Below are positions 1-8,294 of a stretch of DNA of 64,000 bases, piece after piece (positions within the stretch are counted from its first letter, which is position 1; every line of letters begins with the position of its first letter). The position numbers and the translations under genes are program-made. Under the pieces are notes generated by a model that made no database searches, had not been told where the DNA came from, and worked only from the letters and a program-made list of their open reading frames with translations. The stretch comes from Polynucleobacter sp. MWH-UH19D. GTDB lineage: Bacteria > Pseudomonadota > Gammaproteobacteria > Burkholderiales > Burkholderiaceae. The stretch covers positions 1,745,439 through 1,809,438 of the forward strand of contig NZ_CP099571.1 of NCBI RefSeq assembly GCF_040409795.1. The letters are read 5' to 3'.

Positions 1-705
1 CACAAACAATTTTGCAAAGCTGATGCTCCATGCTTGACTAGCTGAAGCCTTACTTTTTTGCAGCAAAAATAAACCAATCGACACCAAAGCGCATGGTGTG
101 GCTGCTGCTGCCAAAAATACAATGACCTGGTCAACGGGGCCATATAAAGATTGACCCGTTGAAGCCCATGCTAAGCCCGCCACTGGAGCAACCAATAATG
201 GGTTGGCGCAAAGCGACTTTAATACGCTAAATAAAATTTCATGATGTTTTTTGTGAGACAAAATATCGATCTCAATGAGTACCGTAACCAAAGCAAACAT
301 CACAAACACAATAAAAGTAGAAATGATTGCTGGCGCTATTCCTTCCTGACCCAGGGCCAGGGCACAAAGCGGTATACCCATATAACCTGTATTTGAATAA
401 GAGGCGCTTAAGCCATTAAAACTTGCCGCAGCCAAATCTTTACCCTTGAAATAACTAATAGCGAGAACCGCTGAAAATACAATCAAGCAACTGAAGAAAA
501 AAGCGGCAATAAATCCTGGCTGCCAAAGATTTTGCCAACCGCTATTTGCAGCAAAACTGAAAAGCTGAGCAGGAAGTGCCAACCAGACTACGAAACGATT
601 CAGCTCAATTGAGGCGCTCTCACCCAATTTTCTGGTGCGACCACAAGCATACCCAATCAGTATGAGTGCAAAAACTGGCAGAACTACATTAAATACGTAA
701 AGCAA
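1..705 (-). CDS. AEC family transporter (auxin efflux carrier type), C-terminus cut by window edge
   Basis: The reverse strand is open from about 705 to the window edge, giving 235 residues of a very hydrophobic protein. It starts LLYVFNVVLPVFALILIGYA, a typical first helix of the AEC (bile/arsenite/riboflavin superfamily) permeases. Near the cut end the motif AAAATPCALVSIGLFL matches the conserved helix of that family. AEC proteins are inner-membrane carriers for organic acids such as malate or malonate; the substrate cannot be told here. The start is uncertain: no ATG is available near the N-terminus, and a TTG at 705 fits the family N-terminus best. It lies 16 nt downstream of the carbonic-anhydrase-like gene on the same strand, so the two are probably co-transcribed. 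Family call is firm, substrate unknown. Confidence 0.8.
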   Translation of the reverse strand, partial: MLYVFNVVLPVFALILIGYACGRTRKLGESASIELNRFVVWLALPAQLFSFAANSGWQNLWQPGFIAAFFFSCLIVFSAVLAISYFKGKDLAAASFNGLSASYSNTGYMGIPLCALALGQEGIAPAIISTFIVFVMFALVTVLIEIDILSHKKHHEILFSVLKSLCANPLLVAPVAGLAWASTGQSLYGPVDQVIVFLAAAATPCALVSIGLFLLQKSKASASQAWSISFAKLFV

Positions 706-721
706 GGTAGCGTATACAGAA

Positions 722-1246
722 TTAAGAAATCTTCTTTAAGGTCTTTGCATAGCGTTGCGCATTCTTGACATACCGTCCTGCGATTTCACTAATCCCTGAT
801 ATTTGCTCAGGAGTCAAAGTTTTCACTGCTTTTGCAGGTGATCCAATAATCATGGATCCATCAGGAAATTCTTTGCCTTCTGTAACAAGAGCGCCAGCAC
901 CTACTAGACAATGCTTACCAATTTTTGCGCCATTCAGAATCACTGCACCAATACCTATCAAACTATGATCGCCAATTTGACAACCATGCAACATCACCTG
1001 ATGTCCTACAGTGACATTCTTACCAATGGTCAGTGGGTAACCAGGATCAGTATGCAAAACAGATGCGTCCTGCACATTACTGCCCTCACCAATCTGGATT
1101 AAGTCGTTATCGCCACGGATTACAACTTTTGGCCAAACGTTAGCATTTTTATGAAGCTCAACTTTGCCGATAACTTCAGCGCTTTCAGCAACCCAAGCCC
1201 CATCGGAGACTTGGGGGGCATTTCCATCTAGTTCAAATATAGCCAT
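722..1246 (-). CDS. Gamma-carbonic anhydrase family protein (YrdA/PaaY-like hexapeptide repeat)
   Basis: A 174-residue protein made almost wholly of left-handed beta-helix hexapeptide repeats (for example [20 protein letters not shown]). Three histidines at about H65, H82 and H87 (HTDPG, VGHQV, LHG) sit where the trimeric gamma-class enzymes bind their metal, and the IRGD motif near residue 44 is the conserved Arg/Asp pair. Length matches the YrdA/CaiE/PaaY group (170-200 aa). Members are cytoplasmic trimers; some hydrate CO2, others act as thioesterases or have no known activity, so the reaction is not assigned. It is followed by the AEC transporter on the same strand. Confidence 0.88.
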   Translation of the reverse strand: MAIFELDGNAPQVSDGAWVAESAEVIGKVELHKNANVWPKVVIRGDNDLIQIGEGSNVQDASVLHTDPGYPLTIGKNVTVGHQVMLHGCQIGDHSLIGIGAVILNGAKIGKHCLVGAGALVTEGKEFPDGSMIIGSPAKAVKTLTPEQISGISEIAGRYVKNAQRYAKTLKKIS

Positions 1247-1295
1247 GACCCATTATAGGTACGAATCAGGCTATATCTGCACAGCTTGAATCAAC

Positions 1296-2498
1296 TTACC
1301 AGTTAGGCTCGCGGTCTGGAGTTGAAGAGATACGATGCACACTAATATCGGCGCCCTCAAACTCTTCTTCTTGTGACATCCGAATACCGATTGCCGCCTT
1401 AAGTGCACCATAGACTACAAAACCACCAACTAGGGCAATGGCAACTCCCATCAGGCTACCAATCAGCTGACCTGTAAAGGTAATACCACCAATACCGCCA
1501 AACGCCTTCGTACCAAAAATGCCTGCGGCTAAACCACCCCAAAGACCACATAAGCCGTGAAGGGGCCAAACACCCAATACATCATCTAACTTCCAACGGT
1601 TTTGCACTAAGGTGAACATATACACAAATAAAGCACCAGCCACCAAGCCAACAAATAAAGCGCCAACTGGATGCATCAAATCTGAGCCAGCGCAAACTGC
1701 AACTAAACCGGCAAGTGGCCCGTTATATGCGAAGCCTGGATCATTGCGTCCAACAACCCATGCTGCCAGCGTTCCACCAACCATTGCCATTAAAGAATTC
1801 ATAGCAACCAAACCACTAATCTTGTCGATGGTTTGCGCACTCATCACATTAAAACCAAACCAACCTACCGCTAGAATCCAAGCACCTAAAGCCAAAAATG
1901 GAATGCTGGATGGCGGATGCGCAGAAATTTGACCCTCTTTGGTGTAACGACCGCGACGTGCGCCCAAGAGAATGACTGCCGGCAATGCAATCCAGCCACC
2001 AACTGCATGCACTACAACCGAACCCGCGAAATCATGAAACTCTTCGCCAGTGAAACCCTTGATCCAAGCCTGAATACCGTAATGCTGGTTCCAAGCAATA
2101 CCCTCGAAAAAGGGATAAATGAAACCAACCAACACAAAAGTAGCAATTAATTGAGGATTGAACTTTGCTCTCTCAGCGATTCCACCAGAAATAATTGCCG
2201 GTATTGCTGCAGCAAAAGTCAGGAGAAAGAAAAACTTCACCAGCTCGTAACCATTCTTTTCAGCCAAGATTTCTGCGCCTGAAAAGAAGTTGACTCCATA
2301 CGCAATGCTGTAACCGATGAAGAAATAAGCGATTGTTGAAACCGCAAAATCCACTAAGATTTTTACCAAAGCATTTACTTGGTTCTTCTTACGTACGGTG
2401 CCTAACTCTAAAAATGCAAAACCAGCATGCATGGCCAGCACCATGATGGCGCCCAACAAAATGAATAGAGCATCACTGCCAGATTTCAAAATTTCCAC
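1296..2498 (-). CDS. amt: Ammonium transporter (Amt/MEP/Rh family)
   Basis: About 400 residues with roughly eleven membrane helices. Family signatures visible are DFAGSVVVHAVGGWIALP, containing the first pore histidine, and WPLHGLCGLWGG, containing the second; LGTVRKKNQVNALVK is the usual cytoplasmic loop. The protein conducts ammonium across the inner membrane. I chose a GTG start at 2498 (MEILKSGSDALF) because an AAGGGG ribosome-binding site lies just upstream and the longer reading (17 more residues, charged and unlike the family) lacks one. No glnK-type PII gene adjoins it, which is unusual since the two are often paired. The promoter region holds an NtrC-like palindrome at 2562-2578. C-terminal tail is cytoplasmic and charged. 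Confidence 0.93.
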   Translation of the reverse strand: MEILKSGSDALFILLGAIMVLAMHAGFAFLELGTVRKKNQVNALVKILVDFAVSTIAYFFIGYSIAYGVNFFSGAEILAEKNGYELVKFFFLLTFAAAIPAIISGGIAERAKFNPQLIATFVLVGFIYPFFEGIAWNQHYGIQAWIKGFTGEEFHDFAGSVVVHAVGGWIALPAVILLGARRGRYTKEGQISAHPPSSIPFLALGAWILAVGWFGFNVMSAQTIDKISGLVAMNSLMAMVGGTLAAWVVGRNDPGFAYNGPLAGLVAVCAGSDLMHPVGALFVGLVAGALFVYMFTLVQNRWKLDDVLGVWPLHGLCGLWGGLAAGIFGTKAFGGIGGITFTGQLIGSLMGVAIALVGGFVVYGALKAAIGIRMSQEEEFEGADISVHRISSTPDREPNW

Positions 2499-2553
2499 TT
2501 GTTTTCCCCTTCTATTTTTCGCATCATTATGGGGAGTAAACAATCGCATTTAG

Positions 2554-2578
2554 GTGCACTATGCACTTATTTAGTGCA
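2554..2578. promoter_or_regulatory. NtrC-like inverted repeat cluster upstream of amt
   Basis: Positions 2562-2578 read TGCACT-N5-AGTGCA, a 17-bp site with perfect 6-bp arms. The known NtrC (NRI) consensus is TGCACC-N5-GGTGCA, so each arm differs at one base. A second overlapping 13-bp palindrome, GTGCA-CTA-TGCAC, lies at 2554-2566. The site is about 64-80 bp upstream of the amt GTG. I could not find a convincing sigma-54 promoter (GG-N10-GC) between it and amt, so regulation by NtrC is inferred from the site alone. Confidence 0.5.
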
Positions 2579-2634
2579 TTTATTCGCTAAAGTGATGGTT
2601 TATGATTGTTTTACATACACTTAAAGGAACACCC

Positions 2635-3003
2635 ATGAAGAAAGTCCTCGTTTTTTTTGCTGCAATAACCGCATTTTGTGGCTTGGCACAAGCCCAACCT
2701 AATGCTGGCGTTAAGGTTCTCAGCACACAAGAGTTGGTCAACGTTTGCAAATTACCTGCAAGCCCTGAATCCAGAAGTTTTTGTATTGGATACTCAACTG
2801 CAATTTATGACACCTATTTGGCTACACGCCACCCACAGCGCGCCAAACCATTCATCTGCGTAAAGCAACCAGCTCCATCACGCGATGAAGTGATTGCAGA
2901 TTTTGTGAAATTCGGACAAGAGAATCCACAAACTGCCGACAAACCAGCCTCTGGGGTTTTCTTAGGCTTCTTGTCAGCAAAATTCCCTTGCGCTAGAAAA
3001 TAA
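2635..3003 (+). CDS. Exported Rap1a/Tai-family-like small protein
   Basis: A 122-residue protein with a clear Sec signal peptide (MKKVLVFFAAITAFCGLAQA, cleavage after AQA). The start at 2635 is set by an AAAGGA ribosome-binding site; an in-frame upstream start at 2602 would hide the signal peptide. The mature part has the pattern of the Rap1a/Tai domain: LVNVCKL, then SFCIGY, then FICVKQP, an internal VIADFVKFGQENP and a terminal FPC, giving four mature cysteines able to form two disulfides. Characterised members in Serratia neutralise type VI secretion amidase effectors, but many are orphans. No effector or T6SS gene lies nearby, so an immunity role is not supported here. It is probably periplasmic. 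Followed by a glycine-zipper lipoprotein on the same strand. Confidence 0.7.
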   Translation: MKKVLVFFAAITAFCGLAQAQPNAGVKVLSTQELVNVCKLPASPESRSFCIGYSTAIYDTYLATRHPQRAKPFICVKQPAPSRDEVIADFVKFGQENPQTADKPASGVFLGFLSAKFPCARK

Positions 3004-3048
3004 TCAAATCAAGCTACTGAACTCAATTTAATTAAAGGATCTGTTGAT

Positions 3049-3336
3049 ATGAAAAAAGTTATCGCGATTACTGCAGCAACTCTTGCAATAGCTGGCTGCT
3101 CCAATATGAGTAACACTGAACAACGCACTCTCTCTGGCGCATCAATTGGTGCAGTTGCTGGTGGTGTTGGCGCGGCGATTTTCCATGGCAACCCAATCTG
3201 GGGTGCAGTTGGTGGCGCGGCAGTTGGTGCAGCATCTGGCTATATTTATGATTCCTACAAAAAAGAACAGGCATCTGAATACAACGCAGGCTACAACGCT
3301 GGTAAAAATAACAAGCCAGCAAACGCTCCGAACTAA
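3049..3336 (+). CDS. Small glycine-zipper lipoprotein
   Basis: A 95-residue protein starting with a lipoprotein signal (MKKVIAITAATLAIAGCSN; lipobox LAIAGC, acylated Cys at residue 17). A run of glycine/alanine repeats from about residue 29 to 65 (GASIGAVAGGVGAAI, GAVGGAAVGAASGYIYD) is a glycine-zipper as in OsmB/YMGG-type outer-membrane proteins. The hydrophilic tail (EYNAGYNAGKNNKP) is typical of such proteins. An AAAGGA site precedes the ATG. Role unknown; members usually sit in the outer membrane and are often stress induced. Confidence 0.8.
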   Translation: MKKVIAITAATLAIAGCSNMSNTEQRTLSGASIGAVAGGVGAAIFHGNPIWGAVGGAAVGAASGYIYDSYKKEQASEYNAGYNAGKNNKPANAPN

Positions 3337-3381
3337 TCCTGATTTAACCCCACGCCTTTTATTGGCGTCACTGTAAAAACT

Positions 3382-3411
3382 ACCCAGCTTGCATTAATTT
3401 ACAAGCTGGGT
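3382..3411. terminator. Bidirectional intrinsic terminator between the lipoprotein and OsmC genes
   Basis: ACCCAGCTTG at 3382-3391 and CAAGCTGGGT at 3402-3411 form a perfect 10-bp stem with a 10-nt loop, followed on the plus strand by TTTTTATTT. On the minus strand the hairpin is followed by GTAGTTTTTAC, so it can also stop the convergent OsmC transcript, whose stop codon (3394-3396) lies inside the loop. Confidence 0.85.
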
Positions 3412-3783
3412 TTTTATTTGAACTTCTCCAGCTAATGCCTTGTGTATTGGGCATTTGTTTGCAATCTCTACTAAGCGATTTTTTTCCTCTTCGCTAAGCT
3501 TGCCTTGTAGTTGAATTTCACGCGTAAATATCTCTACATCATTCACTCGTTCAATATCGACAGTCACAATCGCATTCTCTAAATGCATTGATTTACGACC
3601 GGCGTACATTTTTAATGTCATGCTAGTGCATGCTGCCAATGCCGCACCCAAATATTCATGAGGCGTGGGACCCGTTTCCTGCCCACCATTGCTAAGATAC
3701 GCATCCGATAAAAAATGCAAATCGCCTGTTTGCAATTTCTGCTGCAAGGGTCCATCACCAAACTGTGAAACTACTTTTCTCAT
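3394..3783 (-). CDS. OsmC family peroxiredoxin-like protein
   Basis: A 129-residue protein of the OsmC/Ohr fold. The two conserved cysteines are present: one in GAALAACTSMTLKMYAGRK and one in IANKCPIHKAL. In this family these reduce hydroperoxides using lipoyl or small thiol donors. Related proteins with the PTPHEYLGAALAACTSMTLK pattern form the OsmC-like redox group rather than classical Ohr. It lies 37 nt downstream of a rhodanese-domain gene on the same strand, suggesting a small sulfur/redox operon. Cytoplasmic; substrate unknown. A second, divergent OsmC protein is at 35012. Confidence 0.87.
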   Translation of the reverse strand: MRKVVSQFGDGPLQQKLQTGDLHFLSDAYLSNGGQETGPTPHEYLGAALAACTSMTLKMYAGRKSMHLENAIVTVDIERVNDVEIFTREIQLQGKLSEEEKNRLVEIANKCPIHKALAGEVQIKTQLVN

Positions 3784-3820
3784 GCTGTCTCCATATTAAA
3801 TAGCTAATTATTAGTACAAC

Positions 3821-4234
3821 TTAAATCTTAGAAGCTTTTGATACCTTCTCTGCAACGGCCAAGTTGGCTTGCTTCCATGCAGTAAATCCACCTTCTAAAT
3901 GGCACACATTAGGAAGGCCCATATCTTGTAAAGTTTTTGTAGCAAGTGCAGAGCGCCAAGCAGAAGCGCAATACAGAATAAAACGCTTGCCCTCGCCAAA
4001 AATAGGCTTGTAATAAGGGCTTTCTGGATCAACCCAAAACTCCAGCATTCCACGCGGAGCATGCAATGCGCCAGGAATCATTCCCTCGCGCTCAAGCTCT
4101 CGTACATCACGAATATCCACAAAAACTGCACTGGAATCCTCGAGTAGTTTTTGAGCCTGCTCCAGTCCAATCGTTTCAATTTGTTCTGTGGCACTATTAA
4201 TTAACGCCTTATACCCAATCTTTAATTTCACCAA
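3821..4234 (-). CDS. Rhodanese-like domain protein
   Basis: A 137-residue single-domain rhodanese. VFVDIRDVRELEREGMIPGA near residues 37-56 is the family's CH2A-type segment, and the active-site loop YCASAWRS carries the catalytic cysteine at about residue 89. HLEGGFTAWKQ is the usual C-terminal motif. Such proteins carry persulfide sulfur from a donor to an acceptor; the physiological acceptor is not known. No signal peptide. Probably co-transcribed with the downstream OsmC gene. The divergent neighbour is the Na+/H+ antiporter gene 55 nt away. Confidence 0.88.
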   Translation of the reverse strand: MVKLKIGYKALINSATEQIETIGLEQAQKLLEDSSAVFVDIRDVRELEREGMIPGALHAPRGMLEFWVDPESPYYKPIFGEGKRFILYCASAWRSALATKTLQDMGLPNVCHLEGGFTAWKQANLAVAEKVSKASKI

Positions 4235-4289
4235 AATCTCCTAAAGTGACAATTCTCTTTATCTTTGAGTCACCTGCTAACATTCTCCT

Positions 4290-5558
4290 ATGAACTTTAC
4301 CCCGATAGAACTTGGTGCAACTATTATTTTTGCAATCGCTGTCTTGCATACTTTTTGCACTAGTTATTTTGAATCTTTAGCAAAACACTCCGCCAGACAT
4401 GCGGGCCTTTGGCATCTCTTAGGAGAAGTCGAAATTGTCTTTGGCTTTTGGGCAGCTGCGCTCGTCATTTATATCTGCCTTATTGGCAATCTACAGGAAG
4501 CTAAATCCTACTTAAACTCTCGCAACTTTACAGAGCCCTTGTTTGTTTTTGCCATCATGATCGTAGCTGGCAGCAAACCCATATTGCACTTTTCCACACA
4601 ACTACTGCATGCCGCGGCAAATATATTAAAACGCTTACTTGGCATTAGAGGTGCTCCACCGCTGTACTTTTTAACCCTTGGTTTGACTCCACTGCTAGGT
4701 TCACTCATTACCGAGCCTGCGGCAATGACATTAGCTGCTTTTTTATTGCGCGATTTGGTGTATCGACACCGATGCTCCAAATCATTATTGTTCGGCACGC
4801 TTGGTGTTCTATTTGTCAATATCTCGATTGGTGGCACCCTGACCAATTTTGCAGCGCCACCCGTGCTCATGGTTGCATCCACTTGGGGGTGGAGCTCAGG
4901 ATTTATGTTTAGCAATTTCGGCATTGAATCCTGCATTGCAATATTGATTAATGCACTTGGCGCAACTCTTTTATTTCATCGCCAACTGATTGAGCCTACA
5001 ACATCAAATCAAGCTGAAAAAATTCCGTTGGCAGTCATCGTAGCGCACCTACTTTTCTTATTAGGAGTGGTGATATTTGCTCATGATCCAATTATTTTTA
5101 TATGGCTTCTTTTGTTTTTTATTGGATACACCACTGCTTATCCAAAACACCAAAGCCCCCTTATTTTGAAAGAAGCTTTATTGGTGGGCTTCTTCTTGGC
5201 TGGCTTAGTTGTACTTGGGGGTCTGCAGGGCTGGTGGTTACAACCCATTCTAGAAATGATGAGCCCAACAGCAGTGTTTTATGGCAGTTTGGCCCTGACT
5301 GCGTTTACTGATAATGCTGCACTCACGTATTTAGGATCATTAGTAACAGGCACATCTTTGGACTTTAAGCTTGCTTTAGTGGGTGGCGCAGTAGCTGGTG
5401 GTGGACTTACCGTTATTGCAAATGCGCCAAACCCAGCAGGAATTGCCATATTACGTAGCCACTTTCCTGGTGGTGCCGTTTCAGCCCTTTATCTACTACT
5501 TGCTGCAATACCCCCCACACTGGTAACCATTGCGGCCTATCGCCTGCTCCCAATCTAG
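4290..5558 (+). CDS. Putative Na+/H+ antiporter (PF07399-type membrane protein)
   Basis: A 422-residue integral membrane protein with about eleven predicted helices and little hydrophilic sequence. It carries the features of the putative Na+/H+ antiporter family PF07399: ITEPAAMTLAAFLLRDL near residue 150, FVNISIGGTLTNFAAPPVLM near 185, TAFTDNAALTYLGSLV near 345 and GGLTVIANAPNPAG near 375, which repeat the TEPA/TDNA pattern of ion-transporter superfamily carriers. The family is defined by sequence and few members are tested, so ion and direction are inferred. The start ATG at 4290 gives the expected hydrophobic N-terminus. It precedes miaB by 60 nt and may be a separate unit. Confidence 0.8.
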   Translation: MNFTPIELGATIIFAIAVLHTFCTSYFESLAKHSARHAGLWHLLGEVEIVFGFWAAALVIYICLIGNLQEAKSYLNSRNFTEPLFVFAIMIVAGSKPILHFSTQLLHAAANILKRLLGIRGAPPLYFLTLGLTPLLGSLITEPAAMTLAAFLLRDLVYRHRCSKSLLFGTLGVLFVNISIGGTLTNFAAPPVLMVASTWGWSSGFMFSNFGIESCIAILINALGATLLFHRQLIEPTTSNQAEKIPLAVIVAHLLFLLGVVIFAHDPIIFIWLLLFFIGYTTAYPKHQSPLILKEALLVGFFLAGLVVLGGLQGWWLQPILEMMSPTAVFYGSLALTAFTDNAALTYLGSLVTGTSLDFKLALVGGAVAGGGLTVIANAPNPAGIAILRSHFPGGAVSALYLLLAAIPPTLVTIAAYRLLPI

Positions 5559-5618
5559 TAAACGTTATAGGCAGTAAAATCAAAGCTTCGCCCCCAGCTA
5601 TAAATCTGAGAACGGCAT

Positions 5619-6965
5619 ATGAAAAAGCTTTATATCAAAACCTTTGGCTGCCAAATGAACGAGTATGACTCGGGCAAAATGGCCGATCTTCTACATGCCG
5701 ATGAAGGCATGGAAATGACCAACTCACCAGAAGATGCAGATGTTGTCCTTCTGAATACATGCTCTATACGAGAAAAAGCAGAGGATAAAGTTTTCTCTGA
5801 CCTTGGACGTCTAAGAGAATTAAAAAAGACAAAACCCAATTTACTTATTGGAGTTGGTGGCTGTGTCGCTAGCCAAGAAGGTCAACAAATCGTTAGTCGG
5901 GCACCCTATGTTGATGTTGTTTTTGGCCCTCAAACACTACATCGCCTGACTGATCTCATTGCGAAACGCCGCACAACCGGACTTCCTCAAGTAGATATCT
6001 CGTTTCCTGAAATTGAAAAATTTGATCGTCTACCAGCATCGCGTCAAACGCGTGGATCCGCGTATGTATCGATCATGGAAGGCTGTTCAAAATATTGCAG
6101 CTATTGCGTGGTTCCCTATACCCGAGGTGAAGAGGTATCACGCCCTTTTGACGATGTTCTCACTGAAGTTGCTGGACTTGCCGCCAATGGCGTCAAAGAA
6201 ATTGTTTTGCTTGGACAAAATGTCAATGCTTATCGCGGAAGAATGGGCAATACCGCAGAGCTTGCTGATTTTGCCTTGCTTATTGAATACATTGCTGAAG
6301 TGCCTGGTGTTGAGCGCATCCGCTTTACCACTAGCCATCCCAAAGAATTTACCCAGCGCTTAATCGATGTGTATTCCAAAGTACCAAAGTTAGTAAGTCA
6401 TCTACACTTGCCTGTACAACATGGTTCAGACGCCATGCTATCAGCGATGAAACGAGGCTATACCGCACTTGAGTTCAAAAGCATTATTCGCAAAATGCGA
6501 GCTGTGCGTCCTGACCTCACCCTCTCTAGCGACTTTATCGTTGGCTTTCCTGGTGAAACAGATGCTGATTTTGAAAAACTTCTCAAGATGGTGCGTGAAC
6601 TACATTTTGATAACAGTTTTTGCTTTATCTTTAGTCCACGCCCTGGTACACCCGCAGCCAATCTGAGTGACACCACACCATATGAAGTCAAATTAAAGCG
6701 CTTGCAAACTTTGCTTAGCGTTGTCGAAGATCAAGCCAATCAAATTAGCCAACAAATGCTAGGTAATATTGAAACGGTTTTAGTGGAAGGCTTGGCAAAA
6801 GATGGAGTTAACCTACAAGGCAGAGCAGAAAATAATCGGGTTGTTCATTTTGCTGCACCAAGTGATGAAATTGAATCTCTTACAGGTCAAATGATCGACA
6901 TTCAAATTACTGAAGTACTCAATTACACCCTAAGAGGTGAAATGGTAGAAGCACATGCCCGCTAA
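5619..6965 (+). CDS. miaB: tRNA-2-methylthio-N6-dimethylallyladenosine synthase MiaB
   Basis: A 448-residue radical SAM methylthiotransferase. N-terminal cluster cysteines are C11 ([10 protein letters not shown]), C48 ([12 protein letters not shown]) and C82 (GGCVASQEG); the radical SAM motif CSKYCSYC gives C156, C160 and C163. A TRAM domain occupies the last 60-70 residues. The enzyme adds a methylthio group to i6A37 in tRNAs that read UNN codons. Length equals the family norm. The 3' end overlaps ybeY by 11 nt; in E. coli and many Burkholderiales a phoH gene lies between these two, and it is absent here. Confidence 0.97.
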   Translation: MKKLYIKTFGCQMNEYDSGKMADLLHADEGMEMTNSPEDADVVLLNTCSIREKAEDKVFSDLGRLRELKKTKPNLLIGVGGCVASQEGQQIVSRAPYVDVVFGPQTLHRLTDLIAKRRTTGLPQVDISFPEIEKFDRLPASRQTRGSAYVSIMEGCSKYCSYCVVPYTRGEEVSRPFDDVLTEVAGLAANGVKEIVLLGQNVNAYRGRMGNTAELADFALLIEYIAEVPGVERIRFTTSHPKEFTQRLIDVYSKVPKLVSHLHLPVQHGSDAMLSAMKRGYTALEFKSIIRKMRAVRPDLTLSSDFIVGFPGETDADFEKLLKMVRELHFDNSFCFIFSPRPGTPAANLSDTTPYEVKLKRLQTLLSVVEDQANQISQQMLGNIETVLVEGLAKDGVNLQGRAENNRVVHFAAPSDEIESLTGQMIDIQITEVLNYTLRGEMVEAHAR

Positions 6966-7413
6966 ATTGATGATTGATCTTCAGTTTGCTAGCCCAAGCC
7001 TTGAAAGCACTGTAGAGAAAAATGCTTCTTCAGCGCTAATTAAGAAATGGGTTAAAAGTACAGGCGCCAAGTCAGGTTTAATTACTCTGAGATTTGTCAA
7101 TACTGCAGAAGGCAAAAAACTAAATCAATCCTTCCGTAAGAAAAATTACGCAACCAATGTGCTCACCTTTCCTTATGAGCATTCAAAGGGTGACCTCACA
7201 GCCGATATTATTTTTTGCTTACCCGTTATTCAAAAAGAAGCGAAAGAACAGGGCAAAACACTCAAAGCCCATTTGGCGCATTTAGTGATTCATGGCTCTC
7301 TTCATGCCCAAGGCTATGACCATGAGAATGATCGTGATGCTAAAAAGATGGAAGCGCTAGAAATTAAGCTTCTTAAAACGCTAGGGTTTACCAATCCATA
7401 TCTAAATACGTGA
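6955..7413 (+). CDS. ybeY: Endoribonuclease / rRNA maturation factor YbeY
   Basis: A 152-residue UPF0054 protein. The zinc motif [11 protein letters not shown] (H113, H117, H123) is intact and LTADIIFC plus TNVLTFPYE match the family. YbeY acts in 16S rRNA 3' maturation and 70S quality control. The ATG at 6955 overlaps the end of miaB; a second in-frame ATG at 6970 ([10 protein letters not shown]) would also fit the family N-terminus. Translational coupling with miaB is likely. Next gene corC starts 36 nt later. Confidence 0.96.
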   Translation: MPAKLMIDLQFASPSLESTVEKNASSALIKKWVKSTGAKSGLITLRFVNTAEGKKLNQSFRKKNYATNVLTFPYEHSKGDLTADIIFCLPVIQKEAKEQGKTLKAHLAHLVIHGSLHAQGYDHENDRDAKKMEALEIKLLKTLGFTNPYLNT

Positions 7414-7449
7414 TTTTCTTTTGTCACAGTTCTACGCTATTCTTGCTAT

Positions 7450-8286
7450 ATGCCTGACCCCAAATCTCTATTAGATCTCCTGGCCGATTTTTTATCGCCA
7501 AAACCAACCAGCCCCAACGAGCGTCGTCAAGAATTGATTGATACGCTTCGAGAAGCCCAAACGGAGGGGCTGATCGATGCTGATGCGCTTTCTATGATTG
7601 AGGGGGTCTTTCAGGTAGGGCAATTATGTGCACGCGATATTTTGGTGCCACGAGCACAAATTGACTGGATTGATATCAACCTGCCCTTGGCAGATTTAAT
7701 GAAAAACGCAATTGAAGCGGCTCACTCCCGCTTTCCAGTGTTTGAGGGAACTCGCGATAACGTTATTGGTATTCTGCTTGCCAAGGACTTATTGCGCCAT
7801 GCCACTGAAAAAGATTTTCAAATACGGGACTGGTTACGTCCCGCTGTATTCATACCAGAATCAAAACGTCTGAGTGTTTTATTGCGTGACTTTAAAGATA
7901 ACCGCAATCACCTAGCCATCGTCGTGGATGAATATGGTGGTGTAGCCGGCATTATTACGATTGAGGATGTCCTTGAACAGATTGTTGGCAATATCGAAGA
8001 TGAGCATGATATTGATGAGGAAGCAGATAACATCATTGCACTCGATAACGGAGACATTCGAGTTAAAGGTATTACAGAACTCGAGCAATTTAACCAAACC
8101 ATTGGCACTCAGTTTGCGATTGAAGATATTGATACCGTAGCTGGCCTAGTGATTCAGCATTTAGGACGGGTTCCCAAAATAGGTGAACGTATCACTATTG
8201 ATGGCATAGAATTTGAAGTACAGCGCGCGGATCCACGGCAAATACACGTGCTGCTAGCGCGGCAATTACCTCAAAAGATCGACTAG
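7450..8286 (+). CDS. corC: CorC/HlyC family protein with CBS pair (magnesium/cobalt efflux, YbeX-like)
   Basis: A 278-residue soluble protein with two CBS domains (about residues 65-185, with ARDILVPRAQIDWID and VVDEYGGVAGIITIEDVLEQ) and a CorC_HlyC transporter-associated domain at the C-terminus (about 200-275). It lacks the DUF21 membrane domain, as in E. coli YbeX/CorC. The family is linked to Mg/Co efflux and, in E. coli, to ribosome metabolism, which fits its place between ybeY and lnt. Start ATG at 7450 gives the family-typical short N-terminal tail. Confidence 0.93.
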   Translation: MPDPKSLLDLLADFLSPKPTSPNERRQELIDTLREAQTEGLIDADALSMIEGVFQVGQLCARDILVPRAQIDWIDINLPLADLMKNAIEAAHSRFPVFEGTRDNVIGILLAKDLLRHATEKDFQIRDWLRPAVFIPESKRLSVLLRDFKDNRNHLAIVVDEYGGVAGIITIEDVLEQIVGNIEDEHDIDEEADNIIALDNGDIRVKGITELEQFNQTIGTQFAIEDIDTVAGLVIQHLGRVPKIGERITIDGIEFEVQRADPRQIHVLLARQLPQKID

Positions 8287-8294
8287 GGCTTCCC

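Noticed and set aside
1612..2150. Plus-strand open frames opposite amt
   Set aside because: They mirror the amt coding sequence on the other strand, have no ribosome-binding sites and no recognisable domain.
2635..3003. Type VI secretion effector-immunity system around the Rap1a/Tai-like gene
   Set aside because: No effector, VgrG, Hcp or Tss gene is present within the window, so only the family resemblance is reported.
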